DNA from: Syntrophus aciditrophicus SB
GTDB taxonomy: Bacteria; Desulfobacterota; Syntrophia; Syntrophales; Syntrophaceae
Assembly: GCF_000013405.1 (NCBI RefSeq)
Contig: NC_007759.1
Span: 186,001-250,000, forward strand
Length of the DNA: 64,000 nucleotides
Direction of reading: 5' to 3'
Under the pieces are notes generated by a model. It did not search any database and was not told the origin of the DNA. It saw nothing but the letters and a program-made list of their open reading frames with translations. The translations under genes were made by a program, and so were the position numbers. This document shows, piece after piece, positions 37,329-46,852 of this stretch. Position 1 is the first letter of the stretch; every line of letters begins with the position of its first letter.

Positions 37329-38312
37329 TTACAGGTCCAGTGGCACAAGCGTGTCGAAAAAACGCATCCTAAGGCTTCGGTCAGGGGGCAGCCCGGAGTA
37401 AAGCGAAGGAAAAGTGGCTCCGGCCAGGCGCTGTTTCAAATCGGCCTGGCGTTCGAGGTTATCGATTCGGTCCAGAAATTCCAGTGCCAGGGCAACGGTT
37501 CTGTCCTGCAGATCATTGGTCGATTCGTTTCTTTCCTCCCCCGTCACGGGGTGGCGGTAAACGAGGGGGCGCTGGAAAAAACGGGGATCAGCTTCCTGGC
37601 AGGTGGCATAAAACAGCGCTTCAACGGGCTTGACCCGGCGGGCCTGCCGGGGCCAAAGGATATCGATCAGCTCGATGAACTGGTGAATCCGTTTCTGATG
37701 AATCAGGACGTGAATAAGGGCATGCTGCCACACCGCCAGTTTCAGGGACGAGTCTTTCAACAGGACCCTGCCGAAATAAAGAAGATTCAGAAGTCTCATG
37801 AAGGCTCTTTCTTCATTTTCCCGATGCCGGTAAAGGGCGGGAAGAAGCAGATTCCGGAACGAAGCGTTTCCGTTCCGGCTGAGAAAAGAAAGATCCAGGG
37901 CGGTTTCGAGACGGCGGTGGCGAGCCTTGGCACGGGCGGCCTGATTTGGCGGGACGCCCTCGTCGCTGCCGCTGAAATAGTAAATGAAGGGGTGAAAAAC
38001 CGCATCCGCAGCCACGTGGGTCAGGGCTCCTGCCAGAAAAGGCCGGTATCCTTCAGGCAGAGTTTCGAGGTTTCTTGCCAGCGGGCCGAAAGGATTGAAG
38101 GCGCGGGAAGCATTGTAACCGTGCAGCCGCTGTGCCGCCGCAAGCAGATTAGACCGGTTCTGCCCGGTCACGACATAATAGGGCGTATCAAAGACAATCG
38201 CGCCAAGATAATAAAGAGCCTTGTTTTCGCGAATTTCCATTTTCAGCAGTCCGTCGGGCATGGCCTGCCAGGTTTGTTCAGCCAGAATCCAGTGTGTCGC
38301 TTCCTTCGGCAT
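37329..38312 (-). CDS. Zinc-dependent phospholipase C-like protein
   Basis: 327 residues. The start MPKEATHWILAEQTWQAMPD, then NKALYYLGAIVFDTPYYV and AGALTHVAADAVFHPFIYYF, shows spaced His/Asp residues of the zinc-dependent phospholipase C fold (PF00882-like). There is no signal peptide, so it may act in the cytoplasm or not be a lipase at all. It ends 29 bp from the upstream kinase (tail-to-tail) and shares its strand and close spacing (4 bp) with the MFS gene. Confidence 0.75.
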   Translation of the reverse strand: MPKEATHWILAEQTWQAMPDGLLKMEIRENKALYYLGAIVFDTPYYVVTGQNRSNLLAAAQRLHGYNASRAFNPFGPLARNLETLPEGYRPFLAGALTHVAADAVFHPFIYYFSGSDEGVPPNQAARAKARHRRLETALDLSFLSRNGNASFRNLLLPALYRHRENEERAFMRLLNLLYFGRVLLKDSSLKLAVWQHALIHVLIHQKRIHQFIELIDILWPRQARRVKPVEALFYATCQEADPRFFQRPLVYRHPVTGEERNESTNDLQDRTVALALEFLDRIDNLERQADLKQRLAGATFPSLYSGLPPDRSLRMRFFDTLVPLDL

Positions 38313-38316
38313 GATT

Positions 38317-39582
38317 TTATTCCTCCCTTGTGCCGACAGATATGGGAACCCGGGAAAGAAGAAGTCCGCCGATCAGAAAAAGGACCACGAGACTCAGTAT
38401 TCCGTAACGGGACTGACCGGTAATCCGGCTGGCCAGGGCCATCAGCAGGGGACCGAGAATTGTCGCGAATTTCCCGAAAATGTTATAAAAGCCGAAAAAC
38501 TCAGCCGATTTTTCTTTGGGGATGAGACGGCCGAAAAAGGAACGGCTGAGGGCCTGAATGCCCCCTTGGGAACTGGCTACAAGAACCGCCAGGATCCAGT
38601 AAAAAAGAGTTCTGATCTGCGCCGTGGGCATTGAAGGAAGGGCGTAGGCAATCAGGACGATGATTCCGTAAACTCCCATGCCCGCATAAAGCATGGGCTT
38701 TGTTCCCACACGGTCGGCCAGCTTCCCGTAGAGCAGGGCGAAAGGAAAGGCGAGAATCTGGATAACCAGGATGATCGTCAAAAGCTGAGTCGTCGTCATC
38801 CCGATATCCACCCCGTAAGCGGTTGCCATGCGGATGATCGTATCCACCCCGTCAATGTAGAAAAAATAGGCTGCCAGAAAAAGAAACGCCGGGCGATACC
38901 GGCGGATTTCCCGGAATGTGGCGGCCAGTCGCCGAAGGCTGCGGCGCAGGGGGTGGGCCGATGCTGGAATGTAATGCCGCTGGTGGACATTCCGGATCAT
39001 GGGAAGGGAAAAGATCAGCCACCAGAGGGCCGTGATGACAAAGGCGGCACGGGTGGCCTGTAGAGGCGAATCGAAGCCGGCGAAGGCGGGCCTCTGAATG
39101 AGGATCATGCCCAGAATAAAAGGAACTGTGCTTCCTATATATCCCCAGGCGAAGCCGTTCGCTGAAATCCAGTCCATTTTCCTGTCATTGGTAACATCGA
39201 CCAGAAAGGCGTCGTAGAAGATGTTGGCTCCGGCATAGCCTATGTAGGCGGCCACATACAGAAAAAGGCACAATGCCTGGTCTCCCTCGCCGGGGACGGT
39301 CAGCATCAGGGTAAAGATCACGCCAAGAAGCAGAAATCCCAGAAAAAACCGTTTTTTCCATCCTTGATAATCGGCCAGGGTCCCCAGGAAGGGGGCAAGC
39401 AGCGCCAGCAGGAGAGACGCGAAGGCGTTCGCCAGTCCCCAGTTCGCCGTGGAGACGGCGCTGTCCACGCCTCGGGCGGCCACGTTTTTAAAGAAAATGG
39501 GCATAACAGCCGTGGCAATCGTCAAAATGAAGGCGGAGTTGGCCACATCGTAGAGAATCCAGCTTTTTTCTTCCCGGGTCAT
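38317..39582 (-). CDS. MFS transporter, UMF1/Atg22-like family
   Basis: About 421 residues from ATG 39582 (MTREEKSWILYDVANSAFIL), with AGGAA upstream; a possible start 18 codons earlier has no site. The N-terminus SWILYDVANSAF is diagnostic of the UMF1 family. About 12 membrane segments are visible. LADRVGTKPMLYAGMGVYG is the loop between helices 8 and 9, and LGTLADYQGWKKRFFLGF lies between helices 2 and 3. The substrate is unknown; related vacuolar proteins move amino acids. Confidence 0.85.
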   Translation of the reverse strand: MTREEKSWILYDVANSAFILTIATAVMPIFFKNVAARGVDSAVSTANWGLANAFASLLLALLAPFLGTLADYQGWKKRFFLGFLLLGVIFTLMLTVPGEGDQALCLFLYVAAYIGYAGANIFYDAFLVDVTNDRKMDWISANGFAWGYIGSTVPFILGMILIQRPAFAGFDSPLQATRAAFVITALWWLIFSLPMIRNVHQRHYIPASAHPLRRSLRRLAATFREIRRYRPAFLFLAAYFFYIDGVDTIIRMATAYGVDIGMTTTQLLTIILVIQILAFPFALLYGKLADRVGTKPMLYAGMGVYGIIVLIAYALPSMPTAQIRTLFYWILAVLVASSQGGIQALSRSFFGRLIPKEKSAEFFGFYNIFGKFATILGPLLMALASRITGQSRYGILSLVVLFLIGGLLLSRVPISVGTREE

Positions 39583-39665
39583 TGATTCGGATTCCTGAAA
39601 TTCAGTTTTGCATTGAAATGTCTCGGTGTTTATCATGTTTGACGGGTAAGCGGAATGATTTTTTC

Positions 39666-41525
39666 TCAGCCCGGCAAACCCTGTGTCCTGTTCTTCTTTT
39701 TTTCCACAGAGCTGTCGATAAATCGCCGGATCTCCTCCAGGAAATCCGGCCCGTAGCGTGCCGTCTTGTGCGCGCCGACGCCGTGGATTTGCTGAAAAGC
39801 CTCGGGATCGGCGGGCAGGAAGGCTGCCATCTGCGCCAGGGAGGCGTCGCTGAAAATGATATAGGGCGGAACGCCGGCCATGTCGGCCAGTTTCTTGCGC
39901 AAAGTGCGCAGCCTTTCGAACAGGGCTGCGGAGTCGTCGGGATATTCATCTCTCGCTTTTTGCCCGCCCTTGCGCCTATGTGTAAGAGACGCTGTCTCCG
40001 TTTTCACGCGTGGTTCCGCCATGGACAAGGTCTGTTCCCCGCGCAGCAGCGGTCGGGCGGCGTCCGTGAGTTTGAGCACCGAATAATTGCCCACATCCTG
40101 TTCCAGGAAGCCATTGTGAACCAGATGATGGAGCAGGCTGCCCCAGTATTCCTGGCTCCTGTTCCGGCCGATCCCATAGGTTGACAATCGGTCATGGTGA
40201 AGTTCAAGCACGCGCTCCTTTTGCGATCCGCGCAGCACATCGATGACGTGACCCATGCCGAAGCGCTGTCCCACCCGATAGACGCAGGACAGGGCCTTGC
40301 GGGAGTCTTCCGTCACATCGACCAGTCGCGGTGGGTTAAGGCAGATATCGCAGTTGCCGCAATCCTCCGCGAGGGATTCCCCGAAATAACCCAGCAGGAT
40401 ACGGCGGCGGCAGCTCAGGGCTTCGGCATATCCCACCATGGCATTGAGTTTGTGAAGTTCGATCCGTCTGCGTTCGGGATTTTTTGAGTTCTCGATCAGA
40501 CCGCGGGCCAGGGAAATATCGCCATAGCCGAAGAGCAGCAGAGCCTCAGCCGGAAGGCCGTCACGGCCGGCTCGCCCCGTTTCCTGGTAATAGCTTTCAA
40601 TATTTTTCGGTATGTCGTAATGGACCACCCAGCGGATGTTGGACTTGTCAATTCCCATGCCGAAGGCCACTGTGGCCACGATGATCCGGATATCATCGCG
40701 CAGAAAATCCTCCTGCACCTGCTTCCGCGCTCCCGCCGGGAGCCCCGCGTGGTAGGGAGCCGCCTGGAAGCCGGCTTCGGTAAGTGCTCCGGCCACCTTT
40801 TCCACCCGCTGGCGGCTCAGGCAGTAAACGATGCCGGTCCCCTTATACCGCGGTTGTAAAAAGGTCGTCAACTGCGCGAAAGGCTTTCTTTTTTCAAGAA
40901 CGGTATAGCGGATATTGGGCCGGTCGAATCCAGAGATGTAGGATCTGGCCTGCCGGAGGCCCAGGCGCTCCAGAATATCCCGGCGGGTGTGCGCCTCGGC
41001 CGTGGCGGTCAGGGCGATCAGGGGAATTTCAGGGAAAAGGCCCCGAAGCCGGCCCAACTGCCGGTATTCCGGACGGAAGTCGTGCCCCCACTGGGAAATG
41101 CAATGCGCTTCGTCAATAGCGAACAGAGCGATGGGGATGTCGTTGAGCCGTTCGAGAAACTCCCGGCTCATCAAGCGCTCCGGGGCGATATAGATGAGAT
41201 CTAACTTCCCGCCGTGGAGTCGGGCCAGGACTTTGCGTGCTTCCGTGCCGCTTAGAGAGGAATTGTAGAATGCCGCTTTCACACCATAGGCCTTAAGGGA
41301 ATCCACCTGATCCTTCATCAGGGAAATCAGCGGAGAAACCACGATCCCCACCCCCGGACGATGGAGGGCCGGAAGCTGATAACAAAGGGATTTGCCGCCG
41401 CCTGTGGGCATCAGGACAAAGGCGTCCTCGCCACGGATAAGCCCGTCGACAATCTCCTGCTGGTGCAGTCGGAACGCGTCGTACCCGAAGATTTTTTTCA
41501 GGCTTTCAAGTGGGGTTTGAATCAT
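39666..41525 (-). CDS. recQ: ATP-dependent DNA helicase RecQ
   Basis: 619 residues. Helicase motifs: MPTGGGKSLCYQLPA (Walker A), FAIDEAHCISQWGHDFRPEY (DEAH), ALTATAEAHTRRDI, GIVYCLSRQRVE and YYQETGRAGRDG. A zinc-binding RQC region (SCRRRILLGYFGE, then CGNCDICLNPP) and a C-terminal HRDC domain (FERLRTLRKKLADMAGVPPY) complete the standard architecture. It unwinds recombination intermediates 3' to 5'. It ends about 85 bp before the MFS gene start. Confidence 0.96.
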   Translation of the reverse strand: MIQTPLESLKKIFGYDAFRLHQQEIVDGLIRGEDAFVLMPTGGGKSLCYQLPALHRPGVGIVVSPLISLMKDQVDSLKAYGVKAAFYNSSLSGTEARKVLARLHGGKLDLIYIAPERLMSREFLERLNDIPIALFAIDEAHCISQWGHDFRPEYRQLGRLRGLFPEIPLIALTATAEAHTRRDILERLGLRQARSYISGFDRPNIRYTVLEKRKPFAQLTTFLQPRYKGTGIVYCLSRQRVEKVAGALTEAGFQAAPYHAGLPAGARKQVQEDFLRDDIRIIVATVAFGMGIDKSNIRWVVHYDIPKNIESYYQETGRAGRDGLPAEALLLFGYGDISLARGLIENSKNPERRRIELHKLNAMVGYAEALSCRRRILLGYFGESLAEDCGNCDICLNPPRLVDVTEDSRKALSCVYRVGQRFGMGHVIDVLRGSQKERVLELHHDRLSTYGIGRNRSQEYWGSLLHHLVHNGFLEQDVGNYSVLKLTDAARPLLRGEQTLSMAEPRVKTETASLTHRRKGGQKARDEYPDDSAALFERLRTLRKKLADMAGVPPYIIFSDASLAQMAAFLPADPEAFQQIHGVGAHKTARYGPDFLEEIRRFIDSSVEKKKNRTQGLPG

Positions 41526-41555
41526 GGAAGAGTAATCTGCCTTTCCGGCAATTCA

Positions 41556-43223
41556 TCACGGGATATGGCCGGATAAGGTGCCGTCGACACCCAGCCGGTT
41601 CATCTTTTTGTAAAGAGCGGTGCGGTGAATTCCGAGCATGCGGGCGGCGAGCGCGCGATTACCGTTCGATGTCTGCAGAGCGGTTTCGATAGCGTTACGT
41701 TCGGCGCGGGCCAGCTGTTCTTCAAGGGTTCCGGACATCGTTACTTTCCGTTCTTTATGGAATGCCTGCGGCAGATTATGGAGTTCGACGGTCATGCCCT
41801 GGAATTTCCAGGCCATCTGACGGATCAGGCTACGTAATTCACGAACGTTTCCAGGCCACTCATAAGACATCAATACTTTAATCGCTTCCTCGGAGAATTT
41901 GGGCATGGCCAGCCCCTCCTGCTGGCATGCTTTTGTGAGGAAGTGCTCTGCCAAGAGCGGGATATCATCCAGACGCTGCCTCAAGGGCGGGATTTCGATG
42001 GGAAATTCGTTGATGCGGTAAAAGAGATCGCTGCGGAATTTGCCGGAATTGGCCAGTGCGGTAAGATCACGATTTGTGGCAACCACCAGACGGAAGTCCA
42101 CGGCAATCGGCGCCGTCCCGCCCAGTCGGTCGATCTTGCGCTCTTCAAGGACGCGGAGCAGCTTGGCCTGACTGTCTATGGGCAACTCTCCGATTTCATC
42201 CAGAAAGAGTGTTCCGTCGCATGCCAGTTCGAACTTTCCGGGTTTTCCTTTTTTGCTTGCGCCGCTGAAAGCCCCTTCCTCGTAACCGAACAATTCCGAT
42301 TCGATCAGTGTATGGGGAATCGCGCCGCAATTGATGGCCACGAATGGTCCTTTTCGTCGATGTGAGGCTTCATGGAGGGCCTGGGCAAATAACTCCTTGC
42401 CGGTTCCGCTTTCGCCCAGGATCAGGACGGTTGCCGAAGAAGCCGCAATCCGGCGGGCCTGCTCGATAATGCGCTGCATGTCCGGATTCTGGGTGAGTAT
42501 GTTTTCGAACGAAAACCGATGTCTGCGCATTTCATCCAGCAGGGTTTCGTAGCGCTCGACTTTCCGTTCCATGGCCCGCACTCGATCTGCCAGCTTTTCC
42601 AATTGCTCCGGACTCTGGAAAAGGATTCTCCCAAAAGCTCCGATCACCCTGTTGTCTTTCCTGACAGGCAGGTTGATCGTTATTTTAGTTTCTCCATGCA
42701 GATCAACGACGGCTCTTTCACCGACGCCGGTTCGCGCCACTTTGGTCAGATGAGTTCCCGGTGCAAGCTGGGAAAGCGAAAGGCCCATCCCGCCACCGGA
42801 TTCGAGGCCGAACCATTTTTCGTTTGCCGGACTGAACATCGTGACCTTTCCCTTTGTGTCAATAACCGAAAGCCCCTCATAGGGGTTATCCAGGACCATC
42901 CTCACCATTTCCTCGTTGATGGAATTGTTTCCATAAGGCCCCAGGATCTTGTCCGCCACCCGGATTCGCCGGAATATGACCACTTCCGTTTTCTGTTGAC
43001 CCTCGGCCTGCACAAACCAGTCCTCATCCCAGAAGGTCCACTGTCCTGGTCCCAGGCTGCGAAGCTTTTCCGGTAGCAAAACTCCTTTTTTGATATTCGG
43101 ATGAGTTTCTTCGAAAAAATCAGCGTTCAATGTGATGATGTGGCCGGTTTTGTCTAAGAAAACAACACCGCACCGACAATAGGCAGCTTTGCGGAGTGCG
43201 GATGCCTGGGTAATTGTATTCAT
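41556..43223 (-). CDS. Sigma-54-dependent transcriptional activator with PAS domain
   Basis: 555 residues. A PAS-like sensory part covers about residues 105-205 (EEMVRMVLDNPYEGLSVIDT), followed by a short coiled coil. The AAA+ domain starts near 243: Walker A LGESGTGKELFA, the sigma-54 contact loop EEGAFSGASKKG (GAFSGA instead of the usual GAFTGA) and Walker B DGTLFLDEIGELP. The C-terminal Fis-type helix-turn-helix is AIETALQTSNGNRALAARML. No receiver, so it probably senses a ligand directly. It is divergent from two acyl-CoA dehydrogenase genes, its likely targets. Confidence 0.93.
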   Translation of the reverse strand: MNTITQASALRKAAYCRCGVVFLDKTGHIITLNADFFEETHPNIKKGVLLPEKLRSLGPGQWTFWDEDWFVQAEGQQKTEVVIFRRIRVADKILGPYGNNSINEEMVRMVLDNPYEGLSVIDTKGKVTMFSPANEKWFGLESGGGMGLSLSQLAPGTHLTKVARTGVGERAVVDLHGETKITINLPVRKDNRVIGAFGRILFQSPEQLEKLADRVRAMERKVERYETLLDEMRRHRFSFENILTQNPDMQRIIEQARRIAASSATVLILGESGTGKELFAQALHEASHRRKGPFVAINCGAIPHTLIESELFGYEEGAFSGASKKGKPGKFELACDGTLFLDEIGELPIDSQAKLLRVLEERKIDRLGGTAPIAVDFRLVVATNRDLTALANSGKFRSDLFYRINEFPIEIPPLRQRLDDIPLLAEHFLTKACQQEGLAMPKFSEEAIKVLMSYEWPGNVRELRSLIRQMAWKFQGMTVELHNLPQAFHKERKVTMSGTLEEQLARAERNAIETALQTSNGNRALAARMLGIHRTALYKKMNRLGVDGTLSGHIP

Positions 43224-43399
43224 TTGGAAACATGTCTCCTTAGGGGTACATCCTTATTTAATCATGCTTTTAAACAGACTTGTATTCAATGGTCTACACT
43301 ATAGGAAAAGTAGCACATCTCTTTCGTTTTGTATAGATTTTAAAAAATCACATATATATCAAATGATTACATTCGCAATGGTTTTTTTCTCGAAGAAAC

Positions 43400-43415
43400 T
43401 GGCACAAAGCATGTA
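43400..43415 (+). promoter_or_regulatory. Candidate sigma-54 (-24/-12) promoter
   Basis: TGGCAC-N5-ATGTA, 107 bp ahead of the first dehydrogenase. The -24 element TGGCAC is perfect. The -12 element has G but not the following C of TTGC, so it is imperfect. The divergent sigma-54 activator gene supports it. The 298-bp divergent region is AT-rich and has no gene. Confidence 0.45.
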
Positions 43416-43521
43416 AAGATAAAAAACAAAAGGAATTTTAGTAGGAATATCGGGTGGTTTGTTGGTAATTCATGGATCAATGTAAAACACAAAAGAATTT
43501 ATATTAGGAGGGAGATAAACA

Positions 43522-44676
43522 ATGTACATCAACACGGAGACTGAAGATCTGAAAACCGCGATCGATGCGATACGCAAGGCAGTAAAGGATCGTATTGCTC
43601 CCCTGGCCGCAGAGGTCGATGACTCGGGTGTTATCAAACCGGAAATATATGATCTTTTATGGGATCTGGGGCTCATGACCGTGACCTATCCACCGGAATA
43701 CGGCGGATCGGAAACTAATCCCGGGACACTTTTGTGCATAGGGTGTGAAGAGATAGCGAAAGCCTGCGCTTCAACGGCCCTGCTGCTGATCATTCAGGCC
43801 GTGGGAAGTTTTCCCCTCATGCATGGCGGCAGAAAGGAACTTCTTGATCGCATCGCGCCGAGGATCGTGAACAATCGTGAACTGGCCGGGTATCTGGTAT
43901 CGGAACCCGGAGCCGGATCAGATGTGAAGGCGATTCGGACCAAGGCGGTCAAAGACGGCAACGACTGGGTTATCAACGGGACCAAGTGCTGGGCCACAAA
44001 TGGGCCGATTGCTTCTTTCTATTCCTGCCTGTGCCGGACCAAGGATGATAAGGGAGTTCAGGGTTATTCCTTCTTCCTGGTGGAACGAAACACCCCCGGA
44101 CTGTCGGTTGGAAAAATCGAGCACAAAATGGGGATGAGGGGTTCCCAAACCTCCGAAGTGATACTTGAAGATGTGCGCGTGCCCGCGGAAAACCTGCTGG
44201 GTGAGTTGAACAACGGCTTCAAGCTCGCCATGAAGGATTTCGACATGTCCCGTCCGGCTATCGCGGCGCAGGCCCTGGGAATTTCCGAGGGTGCTTTCGC
44301 GCAGATGGAGACCTATTCGAGGGAACGGTATACCTTTGGCAAGCCTCTGTGCGAGCACGGGATGATCACTCAGATTATCGCCGACAGCGCGGCTCTGATC
44401 GAGGCGGGAAGGGGTCTTATCTATCAGGCGGCGGATCTGTATGACAAGGGGAAGAAAAATACCAAATTGGCCTCCATGGCCAAGTTCTTCATGGGCGATG
44501 CCGCCGTGAAAATCACCACCGATGCGATTCAGGTCTTTGGCGGATATGGCTACACGCATGATTATCCGGTGGAGCGCATGTTCCGGGATGCGAAACTGAC
44601 CCAGATCTTTGAAGGGGCCAATCAAATTCAACGCATTGTCGTTGCAAGGGAGATCCGTGATGAGCAATCAAAGTAA
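43522..44676 (+). CDS. Acyl-CoA dehydrogenase, cyclohexanecarboxyl-CoA dehydrogenase-like (catalytic Glu present)
   Basis: 384 residues; AGGAGGGAG precedes the ATG. FAD acyl-CoA dehydrogenase features are [46 protein letters not shown] and the C-terminal [20 protein letters not shown]. The canonical catalytic base is present: Glu364 in [10 protein letters not shown]. At the position of Asp91 of its neighbour it has Val94. Together with the next gene it resembles the paired cyclohexane- and cyclohexene-carboxyl-CoA dehydrogenases of Syntrophus; substrate assignment is inference. The next gene starts 31 bp later. Confidence 0.85.
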   Translation: MYINTETEDLKTAIDAIRKAVKDRIAPLAAEVDDSGVIKPEIYDLLWDLGLMTVTYPPEYGGSETNPGTLLCIGCEEIAKACASTALLLIIQAVGSFPLMHGGRKELLDRIAPRIVNNRELAGYLVSEPGAGSDVKAIRTKAVKDGNDWVINGTKCWATNGPIASFYSCLCRTKDDKGVQGYSFFLVERNTPGLSVGKIEHKMGMRGSQTSEVILEDVRVPAENLLGELNNGFKLAMKDFDMSRPAIAAQALGISEGAFAQMETYSRERYTFGKPLCEHGMITQIIADSAALIEAGRGLIYQAADLYDKGKKNTKLASMAKFFMGDAAVKITTDAIQVFGGYGYTHDYPVERMFRDAKLTQIFEGANQIQRIVVAREIRDEQSK

Positions 44677-44707
44677 TGATACCACAATCACTCAAAGGAG
44701 AGATACA

Positions 44708-45853
44708 ATGAACGAACTTACCGAAGAGCAAAAACTTTTAATGGAAATGGTGCGCAATCTGGCGGTTAGGGAAATTGCGCCGAGGGCCATAGAAATAGAT
44801 GAGAATCATTCTTTTCCGGTGCATGCCCGGGACCTCTTCGCGGATCTGGGGCTTCTGAGCCCGCTGGTGCCTGTCGAATACGGCGGAACAGGAATGGATA
44901 TTACGACTTTTGCGATGGTCCTTGAGGAAATCGGCAAGGTTTGCGCTTCCACCGCCCTGATGCTGCTCGCTCAGGCTGACGGCATGCTGTCCATCATCCT
45001 GGACGGCAGCCCGGCCCTCAAGGAGAAGTATCTGCCCCGGTTTGGCGAAAAATCCACGCTGATGACCGCCTTTGCCGCCACAGAACCGGGAGCCGGTTCG
45101 GATTTGCTGGCCATGAAAACCCGTGCAGTCAAGAAGGGCGACAAGTACGTGATCAACGGACAGAAATGTTTTATCACCAATGGTTCTGTGGCTGACATCC
45201 TCACGGTGTGGGCTTATACGGATCCGTCAAAAGGCGCGAAAGGCATGAGCACCTTTGTGGTGGAAAGAGGCACTCCCGGTTTGATTTACGGCCACAATGA
45301 AAAAAAGATGGGGATGCGTGGATGCCCCAACTCCGAACTCTTCTTCGAGGACCTGGAAGTTCCTGCGGAAAACCTGGTCGGTGAAGAAGGCAAAGGATTC
45401 GCCTATCTCATGGGTGCGCTTTCCATTAACCGTGTTTTCTGTGCATCCCAGGCTGTGGGCATTGCTCAGGGAGCTCTGGAAAGGGCCATGCAGCACACCC
45501 GCGAGCGTGAACAGTTCGGCAAGCCCATCGCCCATCTGACTCCGATCCAGTTCATGATCGCCGATATGGCGACTGAAGTCGAAGCCGCGCGCCTCCTGGT
45601 CCGGAAGGCGACAACACTGCTCGATGCAAAAGACAAACGAGGACCACTGATCGGTGGAATGGCCAAGACATTTGCCAGCGATACGGCGATGAAGGTGACG
45701 ACCGACGCGGTTCAGGTTATGGGCGGGTCGGGTTATATGCAGGAATACCAGGTGGAGCGAATGATGCGCGAGGCCAAGTTGACCCAGATTTACACGGGAA
45801 CCAACCAGATCACCCGAATGGTCACCGGCCGCAGCCTGTTGTTTCCGTCGTAA
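44708..45853 (+). CDS. Acyl-CoA dehydrogenase with Glu-to-Thr change and Asp91, cyclohexenecarboxyl-CoA dehydrogenase-like
   Basis: 381 residues from ATG 44708 with AAAGGAGAG upstream; an open frame 33 codons longer overlaps the previous gene and is not credible. It has VPVEYGGTGMD, TEPGAGSDLLAMKTRA, NGQKCFITNG, REREQFGKPI and QVMGGSGYMQEYQVERMMRE. The usual catalytic Glu is Thr363 in IYTGTNQITR. A different acid, Asp91, appears in MLLAQADGMLS near the active site. I recall Asp91 being discussed as the base in cyclohex-1-ene-carboxyl-CoA 1,4-dehydrogenation; this should be checked. Co-transcribed with the upstream dehydrogenase. Confidence 0.85.
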   Translation: MNELTEEQKLLMEMVRNLAVREIAPRAIEIDENHSFPVHARDLFADLGLLSPLVPVEYGGTGMDITTFAMVLEEIGKVCASTALMLLAQADGMLSIILDGSPALKEKYLPRFGEKSTLMTAFAATEPGAGSDLLAMKTRAVKKGDKYVINGQKCFITNGSVADILTVWAYTDPSKGAKGMSTFVVERGTPGLIYGHNEKKMGMRGCPNSELFFEDLEVPAENLVGEEGKGFAYLMGALSINRVFCASQAVGIAQGALERAMQHTREREQFGKPIAHLTPIQFMIADMATEVEAARLLVRKATTLLDAKDKRGPLIGGMAKTFASDTAMKVTTDAVQVMGGSGYMQEYQVERMMREAKLTQIYTGTNQITRMVTGRSLLFPS

Positions 45854-45895
45854 CTGAAGTCAATGTCAATGATTCAAGTAAACAGGACCTGCCGG

Positions 45896-45917
45896 TAACG
45901 GCAGGTCTGGATTTACC
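45896..45917 (+). terminator. Hairpin after the dehydrogenase pair
   Basis: A perfect 9-bp GC-rich stem with a GTAA loop (GACCTGCCG-GTAA-CGGCAGGTC), 43 bp after the stop. No T-run follows, so termination efficiency is uncertain, but position and stability fit. The rest of the 280-bp convergent gap shows no gene. Confidence 0.55.
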
Positions 45918-46135
45918 GCATCGGCCCCGCGCAAGTCAGGGCAATCGGTTCCGACCGGCCGCCCGTCCGACTAACCACCCCAGGTCGCAGTCCAAGCGGG
46001 GGCGATGCGGTATCCGGCAACCTGATGTGCCGCTATCCCAGCTGGATTTCTCGGTATTAATCCTTCCCTCAGAAGCAAAATCTCAAAATCTTCTTATTCT
46101 GCTGTATATCGAACACAGGAGCTTACCGACATTCC

Positions 46136-46786
46136 CTAAGGTGTGTTCTGCACCCACTGGATGGCGTATTTAAGAAGTTCCGTGCCGTCACTCAGCTTCA
46201 GCTTTTCCTTTATGTGTGCCCGGTAGGATTCGATGGTTTTGATGCTGAGATGAAGCTTCTCCGCGATCTGACTGGTTTTGTAGCCCTGACCGATCATCCG
46301 GAAAACCGTCAGTTCCCGGTTGCTCAAAAGACCGATGGGGGAGCTTACAGCCTTGTCATCGCTGGAGACCAGCTTTTCCAGCATACAGGTGGCGATTTTA
46401 TCGCTGACAAAGATTTCCCTGGCCAGAACCCGGCGGATGGCTACCAGGATCTTATCCAGGGCCTCCTGCTTCATGATATATCCCCTGGCCCCCGCTCGGA
46501 GCGCACGCTCGGCAAAGAGCGATTCGTCATGCATAGAGACCACGAGCGACGGGAGATCCCGGTTATTCAGCTTGACCATTTTGATCAATTCAATGCCGTC
46601 AATTCCAGGCAGAGAAATATCGACGATCAGCATGTCGGGCTTGTGTGAGTCGATCATTTCCAGGGCCCGCTGGGCCGTGTCGGCTTCAGCAACGACCGTC
46701 AGATCCGGCTCCTGATTAATGAGCATGGATAGTCCCTTACGGAGGATGGGATGGTCATCGACTATCATCACTCTTTTTTTCGTCAT
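46136..46786 (-). CDS. NarL/LuxR-family response regulator
   Basis: 216 residues. The receiver domain (residues 1 to about 120) has acidic DD near the N-terminus, the phospho-acceptor Asp in MLIVDISLPGIDG and Lys in GYIMKQEALDK. The LuxR helix-turn-helix is LSNRELTVFRMIGQGYKTSQ, then LSIKTIESYRAHIKEKL. It pairs with the HisKA_3 kinase immediately upstream (66 bp), a standard NarX-NarL type arrangement. Target genes unknown. Confidence 0.93.
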   Translation of the reverse strand: MTKKRVMIVDDHPILRKGLSMLINQEPDLTVVAEADTAQRALEMIDSHKPDMLIVDISLPGIDGIELIKMVKLNNRDLPSLVVSMHDESLFAERALRAGARGYIMKQEALDKILVAIRRVLAREIFVSDKIATCMLEKLVSSDDKAVSSPIGLLSNRELTVFRMIGQGYKTSQIAEKLHLSIKTIESYRAHIKEKLKLSDGTELLKYAIQWVQNTP

Positions 46787-46852
46787 CTCTGCCCCCTTCT
46801 CCTGTGGAAAAAAACTATAGGCCCGTCTGTCCGTATTTGAAAAAAACCGTGA

